A stretch of DNA of 64,000 bases. Origin: Saccharina japonica. Lineage: Eukaryota > Sar > Phaeophyceae > Laminariales > Laminariaceae. The stretch is taken from assembly GCA_008828725.1 (NCBI GenBank), contig MEHQ01002098.1, positions 1 to 64,000 on the forward strand, in the 5' to 3' direction. The translations under genes and the position numbers were made by a program. Numbering within the stretch: position 1 is the first letter of the stretch; each line of letters begins with the position of its first letter. The notes beneath the pieces were generated by a model. It had not been told where the DNA came from. It searched no databases and was given only the letters and a program-made list of their open reading frames with translations. This document shows positions 1 to 12,000 of the stretch, piece after piece.

Positions 1-1412
1 CCAGGTGCGTATAAAGTAGCGGTGCCATCATCAGACATGAGCTTTGCTCGTCAGATAGGCTCTCTCGGAGGGTGGATGTCACATGCACGCGGGAGGAGAG
101 AACACTCAGCACAGCGACTGACTTCTTGACGTGGGTCAAGCTTTTGTCTTTTTATCGGGGGAGGTGTGGTTATTACCGCAGCCATTCCTACTACTATGCG
201 CGTTGTATTTGGAGGCGATGCGGTGTCTGATTCTTCCTTGTCTTTGTACGCCTCTTCTTGGGTGGGTCCCACCTCCGTCCCGAAATATAAGAAAATTGTG
301 ATTGATAATTAATATCACGTAATACCAACAAAAAATTTAAAAAAAAAGTTTTTCCCCCCCCCTAAATTATTAAAAAACGGGGGACAGAGCTGTATGTGCA
401 ATGCAGCAGCTATGATACCGAGCGGTCTGGATACCTGCCCTCTACCTGCCTCTACTGCTCATTGTTGTTGGCATAAAATAAGCAGCGTTTGAACTGCCTC
501 AGGTATTGGTATGCTCTGCCTGTGTCTGTGTGCTATACGCCAGCGCCAAACTACAGCCGGTATAACCCAAGCGTCGGAAGCCACGCTGGCTGCCTCTGGT
601 CTGGCGGCGACGCGCCGAGTGCGCTCGAGTCGACCTGTCTTGGTATTATTTTGAAATTTGACACAACGAAGCATCCGAGCGTTGACGTACAGCAGTACAG
701 GAGGACACCTAATAATAAGAAACAGGCTAATAATGAGGATTTAGAGGAAAATAAGAAATTCGGGAGTCGTTATCTTGAAATCAGTGTAGAAAGCACCCTC
801 TCGCAAATACCAAATCGAGCCTGGACCATATTCCTTGTTTCTTATTAGGTGTCCTGTACTGTACTACTGCTGTTGTGCTGCTGCTGCTGTGATATGTACT
901 CATACACGTGGCGAGGCGTTGCATGTACTCATACCCGCGCCAGCGCGACCTTCGCAGCTCCCAGATCATCACAACCCCCCTTCCCCCTGCGCAAACAATA
1001 TTCATCACAGATGTGGAACTCCTCAAGGTCACTCAGTGCTCGGCGTGTTTGCGTGCTGATCTGCTCTGTTCGCGCTGTTGTCCTCGGCGTGTCGCGCACA
1101 CCCCACCTCTGTTGCTGATACTCGGCCGAGGCCCATGGTGTGTGCTTGGCTGTCGAGGCGTGCAAAAACTGTCGCGACGCCGCTGCTGTAAGCCAAGAAC
1201 GGGCTTTGAGGGTCGAGGGGACAAGGGGGTACCCGTGGTATGATGAGAGGGGGTCACTTTTCTGTCACGCTGATTGACTTGAAAACTGGGGCCACTTTTG
1301 TCACGCTGATTGACTTGAAAACTGGGGCCACTTTTGTCACGCCTATTATCTTGAAAATCGGGAACNNTNTTGGNNTTTTGCTTTCTGAGTCTCCGGTCCC
1401 AAGGACCGGAGA
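1..1412. repeat. left copy of a long direct duplication
   Basis: This block matches 2443-4676 at a near-constant offset of about 2442 bp, with small indels at 340-390 and 710-740. The left end is cut by the window edge. No transposase or reverse transcriptase motif is visible in either strand. It ends in a 10-bp inverted repeat around positions 1390-1412. Undetermined bases at 1366-1375 fall inside the duplicated part, so the consensus here is weak. Confidence 0.85.
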
Positions 1413-2442
1413 ACTTGATTATCTCGACCACTTTTTTCACGGGAAATCTGTTACGAGTTTTGAATTTCCAAATGACCACTCCAGTCACAGACTGGAGATT
1501 AAAAAAGGTGTTGAGAAAGGGCCGCATTAATATCGACCAAGTAGTAAGTGTTGTCCAATGTGTTACCAGTAGTATCGCAATCGATTGAGTATCATCCGCG
1601 TTGCTTGTCTCCAGTCTCAATCTATCGTAAGAGAAGATTGTTGTTAATCAGAGTGTTGGAGGTGCTGATCGCGGTTCAAGCGGGAGCTGTATGATATGGA
1701 GGATGTCCCGTTTACTCTAAATGTGCGCATGCTAAAGGCCGCGAGGTGATGGAGACACTGCTGTGCAGGTGTGTGACGTGGACCCTTGTCCAGGAGCACT
1801 TCGCTGAGCTCCGAACGGCACACCACAACTTCCTCATACGTACGGACCATTAGTTTCCATCGCCGACAACGCATCGACCATCTTATCATGTCGTCCGCCA
1901 AGGCTCTCAAGAAGGCACAATGCGTGAGCGTTGAGATGACCATCCGCAAACGACGCCTCCTCTTTGCGGTGTTCGTCAGCTCCAAGCAAGATAGTCAAAA
2001 CACACCCAGAGACAAGCGATGGTTTGATGATTCAAGTCGTTTATTAGGGGTAGGAATAGCAGGAAGTGACAGTGTGCGTCGTCACATATATATGCACCCA
2101 GTCGTCAAGATCCACATAATCCTCAACACATAAAATCCTGAATCGTCATGTAACTGTTAAACTGAAGAGGCATCACGAACATGAGAAGGCCGTACAGCGC
2201 ACGACCAATGAGCGGCTGGGGAGGGTGTGAAAATGATAGTTGGGAAATGAAATCACTTGCATTTTGGGTGGGCGGTCCGGACCGTATGATCCGAAAAAAA
2301 TAATACGTGCAATCAAAGTGATCCGCACGCACAATGAACAAACATACGTACGCACCTGGAAAATCTGCCAAAAACGTAAAATAATCTCTCGGATACGCTG
2401 TACGCAGATACGGTACGCAGATAGATGCAGTGCGATAAAATA

Positions 2443-4676
2443 CCAGGTGCGTATAAAGTAGCGGTGCCATCATCAGGCATGAGCTTTGCTCGTCAGATAG
2501 GCTCTCTCGGAGGGTGGATGTCACATGCACGCGGGAGGAGAGAGCACTCAGCACAGCGACTGACTTCTTGACGTGGGTCAAGCTTTTGTGTTTTTATCGG
2601 GGGAGGTGTGGTTATTACCGCAGCCATTCCTACTACTATGCACGTTGTATTTGGAGGTGATGCGGTGTCTGATTCTTCCTTGTCTCTACGCTCTTCTTGG
2701 TACCACTCCGTCCCGAAATATAATAAATGTATTGAAATTAATATAACTACATTAAAAAGTTCCTATATTACGGGACAGAGCTGTATGTGCAATGCAGCAG
2801 CTATGATACCGAGCGGTCTGGATACCTGCCCTCTACCTGCCTCTACTGCTCATTGTTGTTGGCATAAAATAAGCAGCGTTTGAACTGCCTCAGGTATTGG
2901 TATGCTCTGCCTGTGTTCTGTGTGCTATACGCCAGCGCCAAACTACAGCCGGTAGAACCCAAGCGTCCGAAGCCACGCTGGCTGCCTCTGGTCTGGCGGC
3001 GACGCGCGGAGTGCGCTCGAGTCGATCTGTCTTGGTAATATTTTGTATTTTGACACAACGAAGCATCCGAGCGTTGACGTACAGCAGTACAGGAGGACAC
3101 CTAATAAGAAACAGGCTAATGAGGATTTCGACGAAAACAAGAAATTCGGAAGTCGTTATCTTGAAATTAGTGTAGAAAGCACCCTCTCGCAAATACCAAA
3201 TCGAGCCTGGACCATATTCCTTGTTTCTTATTAGGTGTCCTGTACTGTACTACTGCTGTTGTGCTGCTGCTGCTGTGATATGTACTCATACACGTGGCGA
3301 GGCGTTGCATGTACTCATACCCGCGCCAGCGCGCACCTGTGTTGCTCTCCCCACAAAAAAACTTCGATTCTGGCTCTATGTATTTCAGCCTAACGTCTGG
3401 AAGAACCTCTACCACTGTATTTTTTCCCATAGGACATTTCGTAATTCTGCTCTAGCTCCAGCCTCACAGCTAATCAAAAAGTCCACCACCCTGCGATGGG
3501 CTCTTTGGTGCTCTCACTACTGTGTGGCAAAGCGGCAGCAGTTTTCGCGTCCTCTACGAACAGCGACTACGTCGCTGAAGTTTGAAAATGTGGTTCCAGG
3601 CGGTTGAATTACGCCGCTTTTTCAAATGGCGACGACTTCCGTTGGTGCATGTTTTCGAGAGCTCGTACACGTACGTACAGCATCACATTTCGTGCGTACG
3701 ACCTCGTACTCTAAATCTGGTACGTTTTGGCCGTTTTTTTGCTGTTTTTGAAGGCACACTACAAAGGTCGGTTGCGGCCGCTGTTGTGCTAATCCGAAAG
3801 TCCACCACCCTGGTTATTCTTCCTTGGGTCTATGCAGGCATATAGGAGGAGTTCTGGGCGATTTCATGTTGGTCTAGCACAGCGACTACTTCGTTGAACA
3901 TCGCCTTATCGAGCGGCGCGACTACCTAGCGGCTCGAGCTGCGAAATCGCTTTCAGCAACAGCGGACGTGAATTCTCGAGATCTACAAATCTCATCGCCA
4001 ATGTAGCTTCAGTTTTGTCTACACCCAGCATCACTTGGGCTTGGGCCTTGATGCTGAGGCTCTCCGGTGCCTCGGTAGGGAGAACACAGGGACAACGATG
4101 AGCGTTTCCAATTGCCTTGTGAGGGGCTGATTTTGACCAAATCCCGGTTTCAATAATATTAGGCGTTATGGAAATACATCATTTTGGTGATTTGTAGGGA
4201 GAGCAACACAGGTGCGCGACCTTCGCAGCTCCCAGATCATCACAACCCCCCTTCCCCCTGTGCAAACAATATTCATCATAGATGTGGAACTCCCAAAGGT
4301 CACTCAGTGCTCGACGTGTTCGCGTGCTGATCTGCTCTGTTCGTGCTGCTGTCCTCGGCGTGTCGCACACACCCCACCTCTGTTGCTGATACTCCGCCGA
4401 GGCCCATGGTGTGTGCTTGGCTGTCGAGTCGTGCAAAAACTGTCGCGACGCCGCTGCTGTACAAGAACGGGCTTTGAGGGTCGAGGGGACAAGGGGGTAC
4501 CCGTGGGATGACGAGAGGGGGTCACTTTTCTGTCACGCTGATTGACTTGAAAACTGGGGCCACTTTTGTCACGCTGATTGACTTGAAAACTGGGGCCACT
4601 TTTGTCACGCCTATTATCTTGAAAATCGGGAACACCTTTGGAATTATGCTTTCTGAGTCTCCGGTCCAGACGGAGA
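2443..4676. repeat. second copy of the long direct duplication, interrupted
   Basis: The block repeats 1-1412, beginning at the same ccaggtgcgt motif. It is split by an inserted TIR element at 3334-4214. The flanking parts rejoin exactly as in the uninterrupted copies at 945-950 and 4779-4785. It includes a short tandem of about 35 bp (cacgctgattgacttg) at 4533-4600, also present at 1266-1340. Confidence 0.85.
3334..4214. mobile_element. 881-bp non-autonomous TIR DNA transposon with target duplication
   Basis: The ends are inverted copies of one 24-bp sequence beginning cacctgtgttgctctccc, with one mismatch. A CGCG duplication flanks it at 3330-3333 and 4215-4218. The sister repeats at 945-950 and 4779-4785 show the empty site with a single CGCG. 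The interior has no recognisable transposase, so it would need one supplied in trans. The superfamily is not assignable from the termini alone. Confidence 0.85.
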
Positions 4677-5180
4677 TTTAGGTGTCCTGTACTGTACTAC
4701 TGCTGTTGTGCTGCTGCTGCTGTGATATGTACTCATACACGTGGCGAGGCGTTGCGTGTACTCATACCCGCGCCAGCGCGACCTTCGCAGCTCCCAGATC
4801 ATCACAACCCCCCTTCCCCCTGCGCAAACAATATTCATCACAGATGTGGAACTCCTCAAGGTCACTCAGTGCTCGGCGTGTTTGCGTGCTGATCTGCTCT
4901 GTTCGCGCTGTTGTCCTCGGCGTGTCGCGCACACCCCACCTCTGTTGCTGATACTCGGCCGAGGCCCATGGTGTGTGCTTGGCTGTCGAGGCGTGCAAAA
5001 ACTGTCGCGACGCCGCTGCTGTAAGCCAAGAACGGGCTTTGAGGGTCGAGGGGACAAGGGGGTACCCGTGGTATGATGAGAGGGGGTCACTTTTCTGTCA
5101 CGCTGATTGACTTGAAAACTGGGGCCACTTTTGGAATTATGCTTTCTGAGTCTCCGGTCCAAGGACCGGAGAATTGAAAA
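4677..5180. repeat. third, partial copy of the 5' repeat family
   Basis: This matches 845-1412 and the 3231-4676 segment minus its insertion. It lacks one of the 35-bp internal tandem units. It ends in the inverted repeat tctccggtcc-aa-ggaccggaga at 5151-5172, and the first copy ends in the same way at 1390-1412. The palindrome therefore looks like a shared terminus of the family. Confidence 0.8.
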
Positions 5181-8100
5181 CCGGGCGACTTTTGTCAGCC
5201 TATTTTTTGAAATCGGGCTTCGCTTTTTGGGGGGATTATTTTTCTGCTTTTTTTTTCTTTTTTAAAAAGTCTTCGTCGGCGGGACGGAGAAACCACCTTA
5301 AGTATACGATGTGGGACTTGCAGCAACAGAAACCGAGGGGATCGACAACAAAAAAGGAAAACCTGAACACACGAAGACGAATGGGCAAAAGAGCATCATC
5401 ATACAGAAGAGATTACGCAGTTCAGCAAGCCGGAAGGTGTCTAAATCAAGAACAATAATCAACCACTAAAAGCTACGAATACACCTGTATATGACTGACG
5501 AGTTCGAAGTAAGCCGAACAAGTAGGACACACAGAAAGCGCTAGCAATTAAAAGCAGGCCCTAACACAATCGACTCGAATGTGCATTTTAGCGGGCATAT
5601 AGAAAAACGAGGAAGCCCGGGCGGCCCTACGCAAGTCAAGTACGGCCATTTCAGAAGGCACACACATGATCATAGTGATGAAGGCCAGACCCAGACTTCG
5701 TGCAGTCTCTTTCGACCCTTCCCCCCCGCCCCCCCCGCACGAGCGCGCATCTGCGTCAATGATCCGTGCCGCGGTTGGATGCAGCCATCGCTTGTCGCAC
5801 TGCCGATTTACTCCTCTCTGCGTCATCCGATTTTCGCGTGAAGGTCCTCCGCACCATCCTCGACCCGCCGTCGGAACCATCTCTTGACGTACTAGTGGCT
5901 ACTGTAGCATAGTCGATACATGAAACGCAAGACGCCTACATCGTATGGTAGACAACCCAACCAGGCCAGAGACAAGTTTTGGGGCGCGATAAGTTTCCCT
6001 TCATTCACCCCAACAAAGCGGGAGGCGGGGGGGGGCGTAGACGGAAGCATGGCTGCTTCTCTGGAGCGAGCACTACCTCTCGGAAACGTTCACCCTAGCA
6101 TCCGTCTGGACTTGCTAACGCAGAGTACGCATACGAACAAATAAACTAGCAGGCAGAGAAAGGTGTTGCGCGCCGCAAATATCGGACGATCGCCGTTGTC
6201 GCGGAAAAAGTGCTAATAAACATTAACTCCCCAACCTCCCTTGTACGGGATGAACATTATCACCGAATGCACGGACTGGCGGCATTTTATTATTTTCTGT
6301 ACACCGCCGCGACAAAGCACACGTAAACAGTTCAACATGGGGTAGAACGACCTGCTGATAGAACGTGTGTACCTACAAAACTATGGCACGCGCCTACTAA
6401 CCATATGTCAAGAGAAGCCGAATTTTCTATTTTATGGTGCTGAAAGATAAAACCGACAAAAAACCTTCGCCAAACCCATTGAACACGGTGTGCGCAGACA
6501 CGACCACGCAACGAACGCCTACCTGCTCAAATCGCGGGTATAAATGGGAAGAAAATAAAAAGAGAAACATCGCGGGGAGGGGGGTAATGCTCCGAACGCT
6601 TCGAAAACAAGTTACAGTAGTCGTGGTCCCTCTATGATGCCTGTAAAATCGCTTGGCACAGATGGGACCCACAAATGTGTCATTACCGGCATCACTAGGG
6701 AGGCACTGCTGAGAACGTTTCCGAGAAACAGCTAAAGCACAGGAGTAACTTCCAAAACTTCATACCACGGCCTACTTACGGTACTGATTGCAAACGACCC
6801 TACACGCGCTGAAAATGGCACCCGCAATGCAGCCACAGGAGTGACGCTTAACTATGTAAGCTATATATCCTTCTCGCAACGGCCGGCCCTCATATGGCAG
6901 CCTGCAAACCTTTTCAAGCAATGGTACCGGCCCCCATATGGCAGCCTGCAAACCTCAGCTTGTTGTTGAGCTACAGTCTCACGTTGCAGCCCCAGGGAAG
7001 GGTACTTTTGATCGTGCCCTTCGCCCCGCGTACCATCGCCTTTTTCACTGTTTTTGTTGTTCGTCGTTTTCCGCATACACCATTTGTTCCATACATTGGA
7101 AAGCGGGCAGAAGGGCCAGGGCAGCGGAGGGGGGAGGGGGTTATGAGGCCCCGCGAAAAACACCAAGCAGACAAACAAAACTGTGGCAGCCGTAAAATAT
7201 TCAGGAAAGAGGAGTGGAGGCAGTTTATACAATGCCGCGGATGAGAGAGGCCGCGAATCGAGCCGGAGGGGGAACATTTTCGACGATTGAAATGAAAACT
7301 AAACGATGTCACCCATAGTCTCAACATCACCAGGCAAAAGCAAAACGCGGTAGCCGACGACTACATCAAACGCACGAAGTTATCTTGGAGGAGCGAGTCC
7401 CGCCAGCAATAAAATTGCCCGAGGGATAGAATGGTGTGGCCCAATATCTGAATCCAGCACAAACAACGCCCGGAGTCAACCGATGGATATCGATGGTGGT
7501 ATCGTAAGTCTCATTCAATATTAATTTAGGAATGGCTTTCAATTTCACCGCACCCACCATTCCCAGCCTCGACAAACAGCTGATTGGTACCCGTCGTGGT
7601 CGCCAAGGGACATCGTGGGGGTGTCCCCGGGCTCTCTGCATGGATAGGGATATCTGCAGTATACGATACTACTATTTGCTGCTAGGACCGTCACACACAG
7701 CAGCACTCTCCACAACGGCTCTGGTTGTTAACGTTTTTGGGTATCTCCTAAATGTAGTTACCTTCAAAGTCGTTATTCTCGACGTGAAATATGCGTAGCG
7801 TCGGTATCTTGAGCACCGGGCGCGGGATGACACCTATTTTGCAGCCGTACACCAAGGTGGTTGCAAGGTCATTGGTGTCGTTGGATCACAGGGCTATAGC
7901 GGCAAACAACAAGGGCATCGCAGACAGGACGTTATACCCGGTCGCTGGTTTGAGACCGGCACAAGCTACGCCGATATTTGACGGCAACGTTTGAACCCCA
8001 CAGGAGGCTATACCAAGTGTCCAAAGCCACCAAATATGGGTTTGGAAATCGGTTATCACCTTAACGTGCGCAGCAGCATCCATGAAATCGGGCTAGATAG

Positions 8101-8949
8101 GGAGCCGATGTCCTAACTCGACGGTCGTCGAACACCAAGCTATACACGCAAAATAGCGACGCACTGCTGCTGATGTTGCTGCTGTTGTAGACCACGCAGT
8201 GATATGCAGCGGTATCGCTAACGCCGCCAACAGTACTGTAGACATCATGCCAAAATATTCGCACAATACACCATATACCGTATAGCACGCAAAATATCAC
8301 ACACCCTGGAGCGATGTTCCTAGCTTCCTTCCTCTCGACAAGGGGATTTGTATAACGAATCGCCGAGCGGTGCGTCTATCTGTGACAAGACCTCGTACGA
8401 CAAGACCTCGCATTTCGCCAACCCATCATTTTCGTTGTGTGTACCAACTTTTTGCTTCTCGAAAATCGGCTTAAAAACACGCGATGGGGGGGGGTGTGCT
8501 TTCTCGCGTGTTACACGTTATGACGGCCTACACAAACCATGGCCGGCATCGAAATGATCTAAACTATTCCGGTACACGGTACATTGGCGCACTGTCCACT
8601 CGTTCGGTAGTATGGAGCTTAGTGAGTCAAATGCGGTCTGCGTGGGACACACGTAGGGACGTTTCTGGATCCAACGGAGTACTGCTTTGCGTATAGAGAT
8701 TGTGTCATATCTGCCAATATTTGGAATGTCGCCTCGCATCAGACAATTTATCACGAAGTGGGACAGAACATACGAATATGCGATATCATACATATGCAAC
8801 GTGCATATTGCGAGCATACTTCATACACATGTATGGAAGCGAACTACGGAGTAAAAAATGCCTGCCGTCTATCACAATGTAGGCGGCTCGAAACCTTCGC
8901 AAACTGTAGTACGGCAAAGGCGCAGCGCGGCTAAACGGTGTTGTTGTGC
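5181..8949. other. stretch without a recognisable gene, downstream of the receptor gene
   Basis: I found no exon, domain motif or RNA gene on either strand. The open frames are short and lack protein-like composition. A 26-bp unit beginning catatggcagcctgcaaacc is tandemly duplicated at 6892-6957. No convincing polyadenylation signal was identified for the minus-strand gene ending near 8950. Confidence 0.5.
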
Positions 8950-9077
8950 TCAGCACCTCCTGCGCACGGGCACACCTCCCATCTTCAACACTCGAGGCAC
9001 CGTACCTGTCAAGTTGTTGTCGAACAGCGCCAGATGCTTGAGGGTCGGCAGGCGGCCCAGTTCGACGGGGACGGTAC
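8950..9077 (-). CDS. exon 21: LRR 11 and proposed C-terminal end
   Basis: The first 72 nt (9006-9077) encode one LRR running from TVPVELGRLP to LALFDNNLTG, entered in phase 1 after a good AG. At the repeat end the sequence reads ACAG-gtacgg, a usable donor at the standard position. Without splicing, the frame continues for 17 codons (beginning TVPRVLK) to a TGA at 8950-8952. I placed the stop there because no further LRR exon was found downstream. The 3' end is therefore uncertain. Confidence 0.65.
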
Positions 9078-12000
9078 CTTGGACAAGCCGAACGCACAAA
9101 TGAGTCAACAACGTCAACAGGGTTGGGAAGCCTGAAAGTTGGAGAAATAAGCAAGGCGGCGAGTGCTCACTCCGCAGTTTTTATCAAGACACAGGAGGTG
9201 CCGCGCGTGAATCGCGAACGAGACACTATTCCACAAACTCCGTGCTGTCTCGCTCCCGCCCTATGTCATGATGATAGAAGCCAAAAGGCCAGTGAGCGCT
9301 TTTCCCTAAGAGAGACAACGAAGCAAGACGAGCAGATAGAGAATACCACGTGGTGGGCGTAGTGTTTCTACAGTACACAGACTACGATAGCAAAGTGCTT
9401 GCGGTATATACTGAACCACAGTTTTGACGCCATCGTTACAGCAACAATAAACGGCACTTCCTTCTGCTCTGAGGCTGCACGGCGCAAAGGAAGAACGTTA
9501 TCCGCGTGTCTTTTCCGACACATTCCGACGCGAGGTCCTCTCACCGACAAGCCCGCACGAGCCGAGGCGGAGGCTGGTCAGCCTTGTCAGCTGCCCAATC
9601 TCTTTGGGGATTTCGCCTGGTCATACGAGAGGTGCGGTGGTACGCGTATCGCAGCAGGGGGGAGCATGACAGGAGACGATCAGGCCAGCAGGGGCACTCG
9701 CCATTTTCGCAATGCTTCCATCGTCACAACAGTTGGCGACGCAGCCGCAGAGGAAGAGGCGCACGCATTTCGAGTGTGCAATAGGGGCGCAGGAAATGAC
9801 GCGAGTGCGGGCCACGTCCAAGTTTATACGAACATCATACATATGTGCGATACTGCATGTTACCGGAGTACATTACGGCATCGGTCGTTTAGTGTGTGGC
9901 GTTGTTGGCAAAATGTCTCCTTAGAGAAACGAGGCTGTGGATACCATCACAGCATGATATTCTACAGAGGTGACGACAAGTTGAACCAAAATCTGCAGGT
10001 GCAGTAGCACTGTAGTAGAAATAACACTAAAACGGCGGTCGGCCTACCAGTGCCTTCTGCGTTTGGCCTAAGAAAACATAACAGGCAACGCTGTGTGGTA
10101 GCTGGCCTTGCAGCCGTGAACACTACCATCCTTCTCCGAGGAAACCTGCGCTACGCACCAACGGCGCCGCAATCCCATATGTAGGGGCCCGAACACATCT
10201 CTCACCACCCAATTGCATCGCGCTCAAGTCCAGTTCCTCGAGAAGAGTCATCCTCCCAATCCAGGGCGGGATGGTTCCTGAGCGCAGCACAATAGGTTGG
10301 GCAGGGGTGTATGTGCGTGCAGCACAGGTTCGGGCGTACGCGCGCAGTACGTATCAGATAAAACAACGAAAGGGGGGCGGGCCCACTACCCAAGACACCG
10401 CCAGATCATCAAACGCCGACATTCAACCACGCCTGCTTCAGCCGAGTGTGGGTGGTACGCCACCAAGCTAGGGCGCTGAGAGGGTACAAACTCCTGTATT
10501 GCTCGACCAACACAGTGCTGGTGTATATAGTGCCTGTTCACACCCTCAGCACGAACGGCCAAGACATATCGATATGTTGATCAACGATTGTACCACCAGC
10601 AGGACGAGCTCGAGAGGCTGTATACTGTTTGGGCGTCCGTTGGGTGGGTCAATATGCACATACCATTGTACGAGCCGGGGCCCCCACCGTTCTGTCTATC
10701 GCAGTTAGCGCATCAGGCCTGCGCTGACAGTCGTACGTTACAGGTTACCACGAACCATGGGGTGGAGACAATTGAATGTACATATACCTGGTATGTCTGT
10801 GTACACACGACAACTGAGACCAATATTATCCGTGCGAAGTCAACCAGTCATCATATGTTGGGCTGAGAAAGCCGCCGGTTGGAGGTGCTCTCCAATGTTG
10901 CGCACACAGCTGTGTGGTGTCTATACGGTGTCACGACAATGGCGATAGTGCATACAGCCGTGTCGTGTCTATAGGTTTTCGTGAAAATGGAGATGCGTAA
11001 GGGTCTAACACCAAAGCGGGGGTTGTTCGTTCATTTCCACGACACACTTTCTGATGGGGTACTTCTGCGCTGAGAGAAGCGAATGGTCAGCTCACCTTTG
11101 ACGTTGCAGTTCCGGTATAACCGCAGGTTCGTCAAGCACTTGAATTCCACGATTTCGCGGGGAATGCGCCCTGTCATGCAAGAACAAGAAGAACGTCATC
11201 ATCATGTGGCCCACGTATAATGGCGATTCAGGGACGGGGGTTGAGGGGACGGGGAGGGTGAACGGGACATAAAGTGCAGCATGCTGTGCGTCCAATCTGA
11301 GTTCAGCGTTGCACTAGAGAAGGTCGTGCAGCATGCCATGCTTTCAGTTCCAACTCGAAACAAAAAACACAGGCACAAAGGTGAGTATCACACACAAATT
11401 GATATGTAATAGTGTTACTAGCAAGTCCACTTCTACCCTCCAAGTGTAATGCCGCACTATCGACAAAGCGCTCTTGCTCGAAACTGTCAAATGGAGCGGG
11501 TGCCGGGGCTTTCATATACAGCCAGGCCGTTTCACACCACGTAAAGACTGTCGAATTTCAGATGGCGGCCAGTTGAGAGATCGGGGAGTCTACGCGAACA
11601 AACACTTGACAGTGGTGTAGGGGGGAAGGGGGAGAATGTGGACGATACCACGTAAAGGCCCTGCGTCAAGAGTAAACGTGCCCCGCGCCCTGATCAGCGG
11701 GGCAAGTGGCTGGACTGCAAACGAGAGTAGGCGTACATCCAGCGTGGTAGAGGGACCGATGTTTGGCCGGAACCGTGCACCCATCATTACCGTCTGGCGC
11801 GTAAAATCGACAGCGTCGAAACAGCGCTACCGACACCGAAAATCGACCAACCACACCACCACACTATTAATAGGCTAGGGACACATGTACTTACCGTATT
11901 ACATAGGTAATAGTAAAACACACACAATGGAAAAACGTTTTAAACCGGGTTTCCCCGAAACACGGCAGGGGGGGGGGGGGGCACACTCTAATTGAAGTGG

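Noticed and set aside
1644-1985. 113-codon minus-strand frame with fairly protein-like composition
   Set aside because: No family recognised, no ATG in good context, no partner exons. It sits between copies of a repeat and could be a transposon remnant. A protein search would decide.
8700-8800. GDIPNIG peptide on the minus strand, like the start of another LRR
   Set aside because: The LxxLxLxxN core does not follow, and there is no donor at the repeat boundary. Taken as chance or a badly decayed exon.
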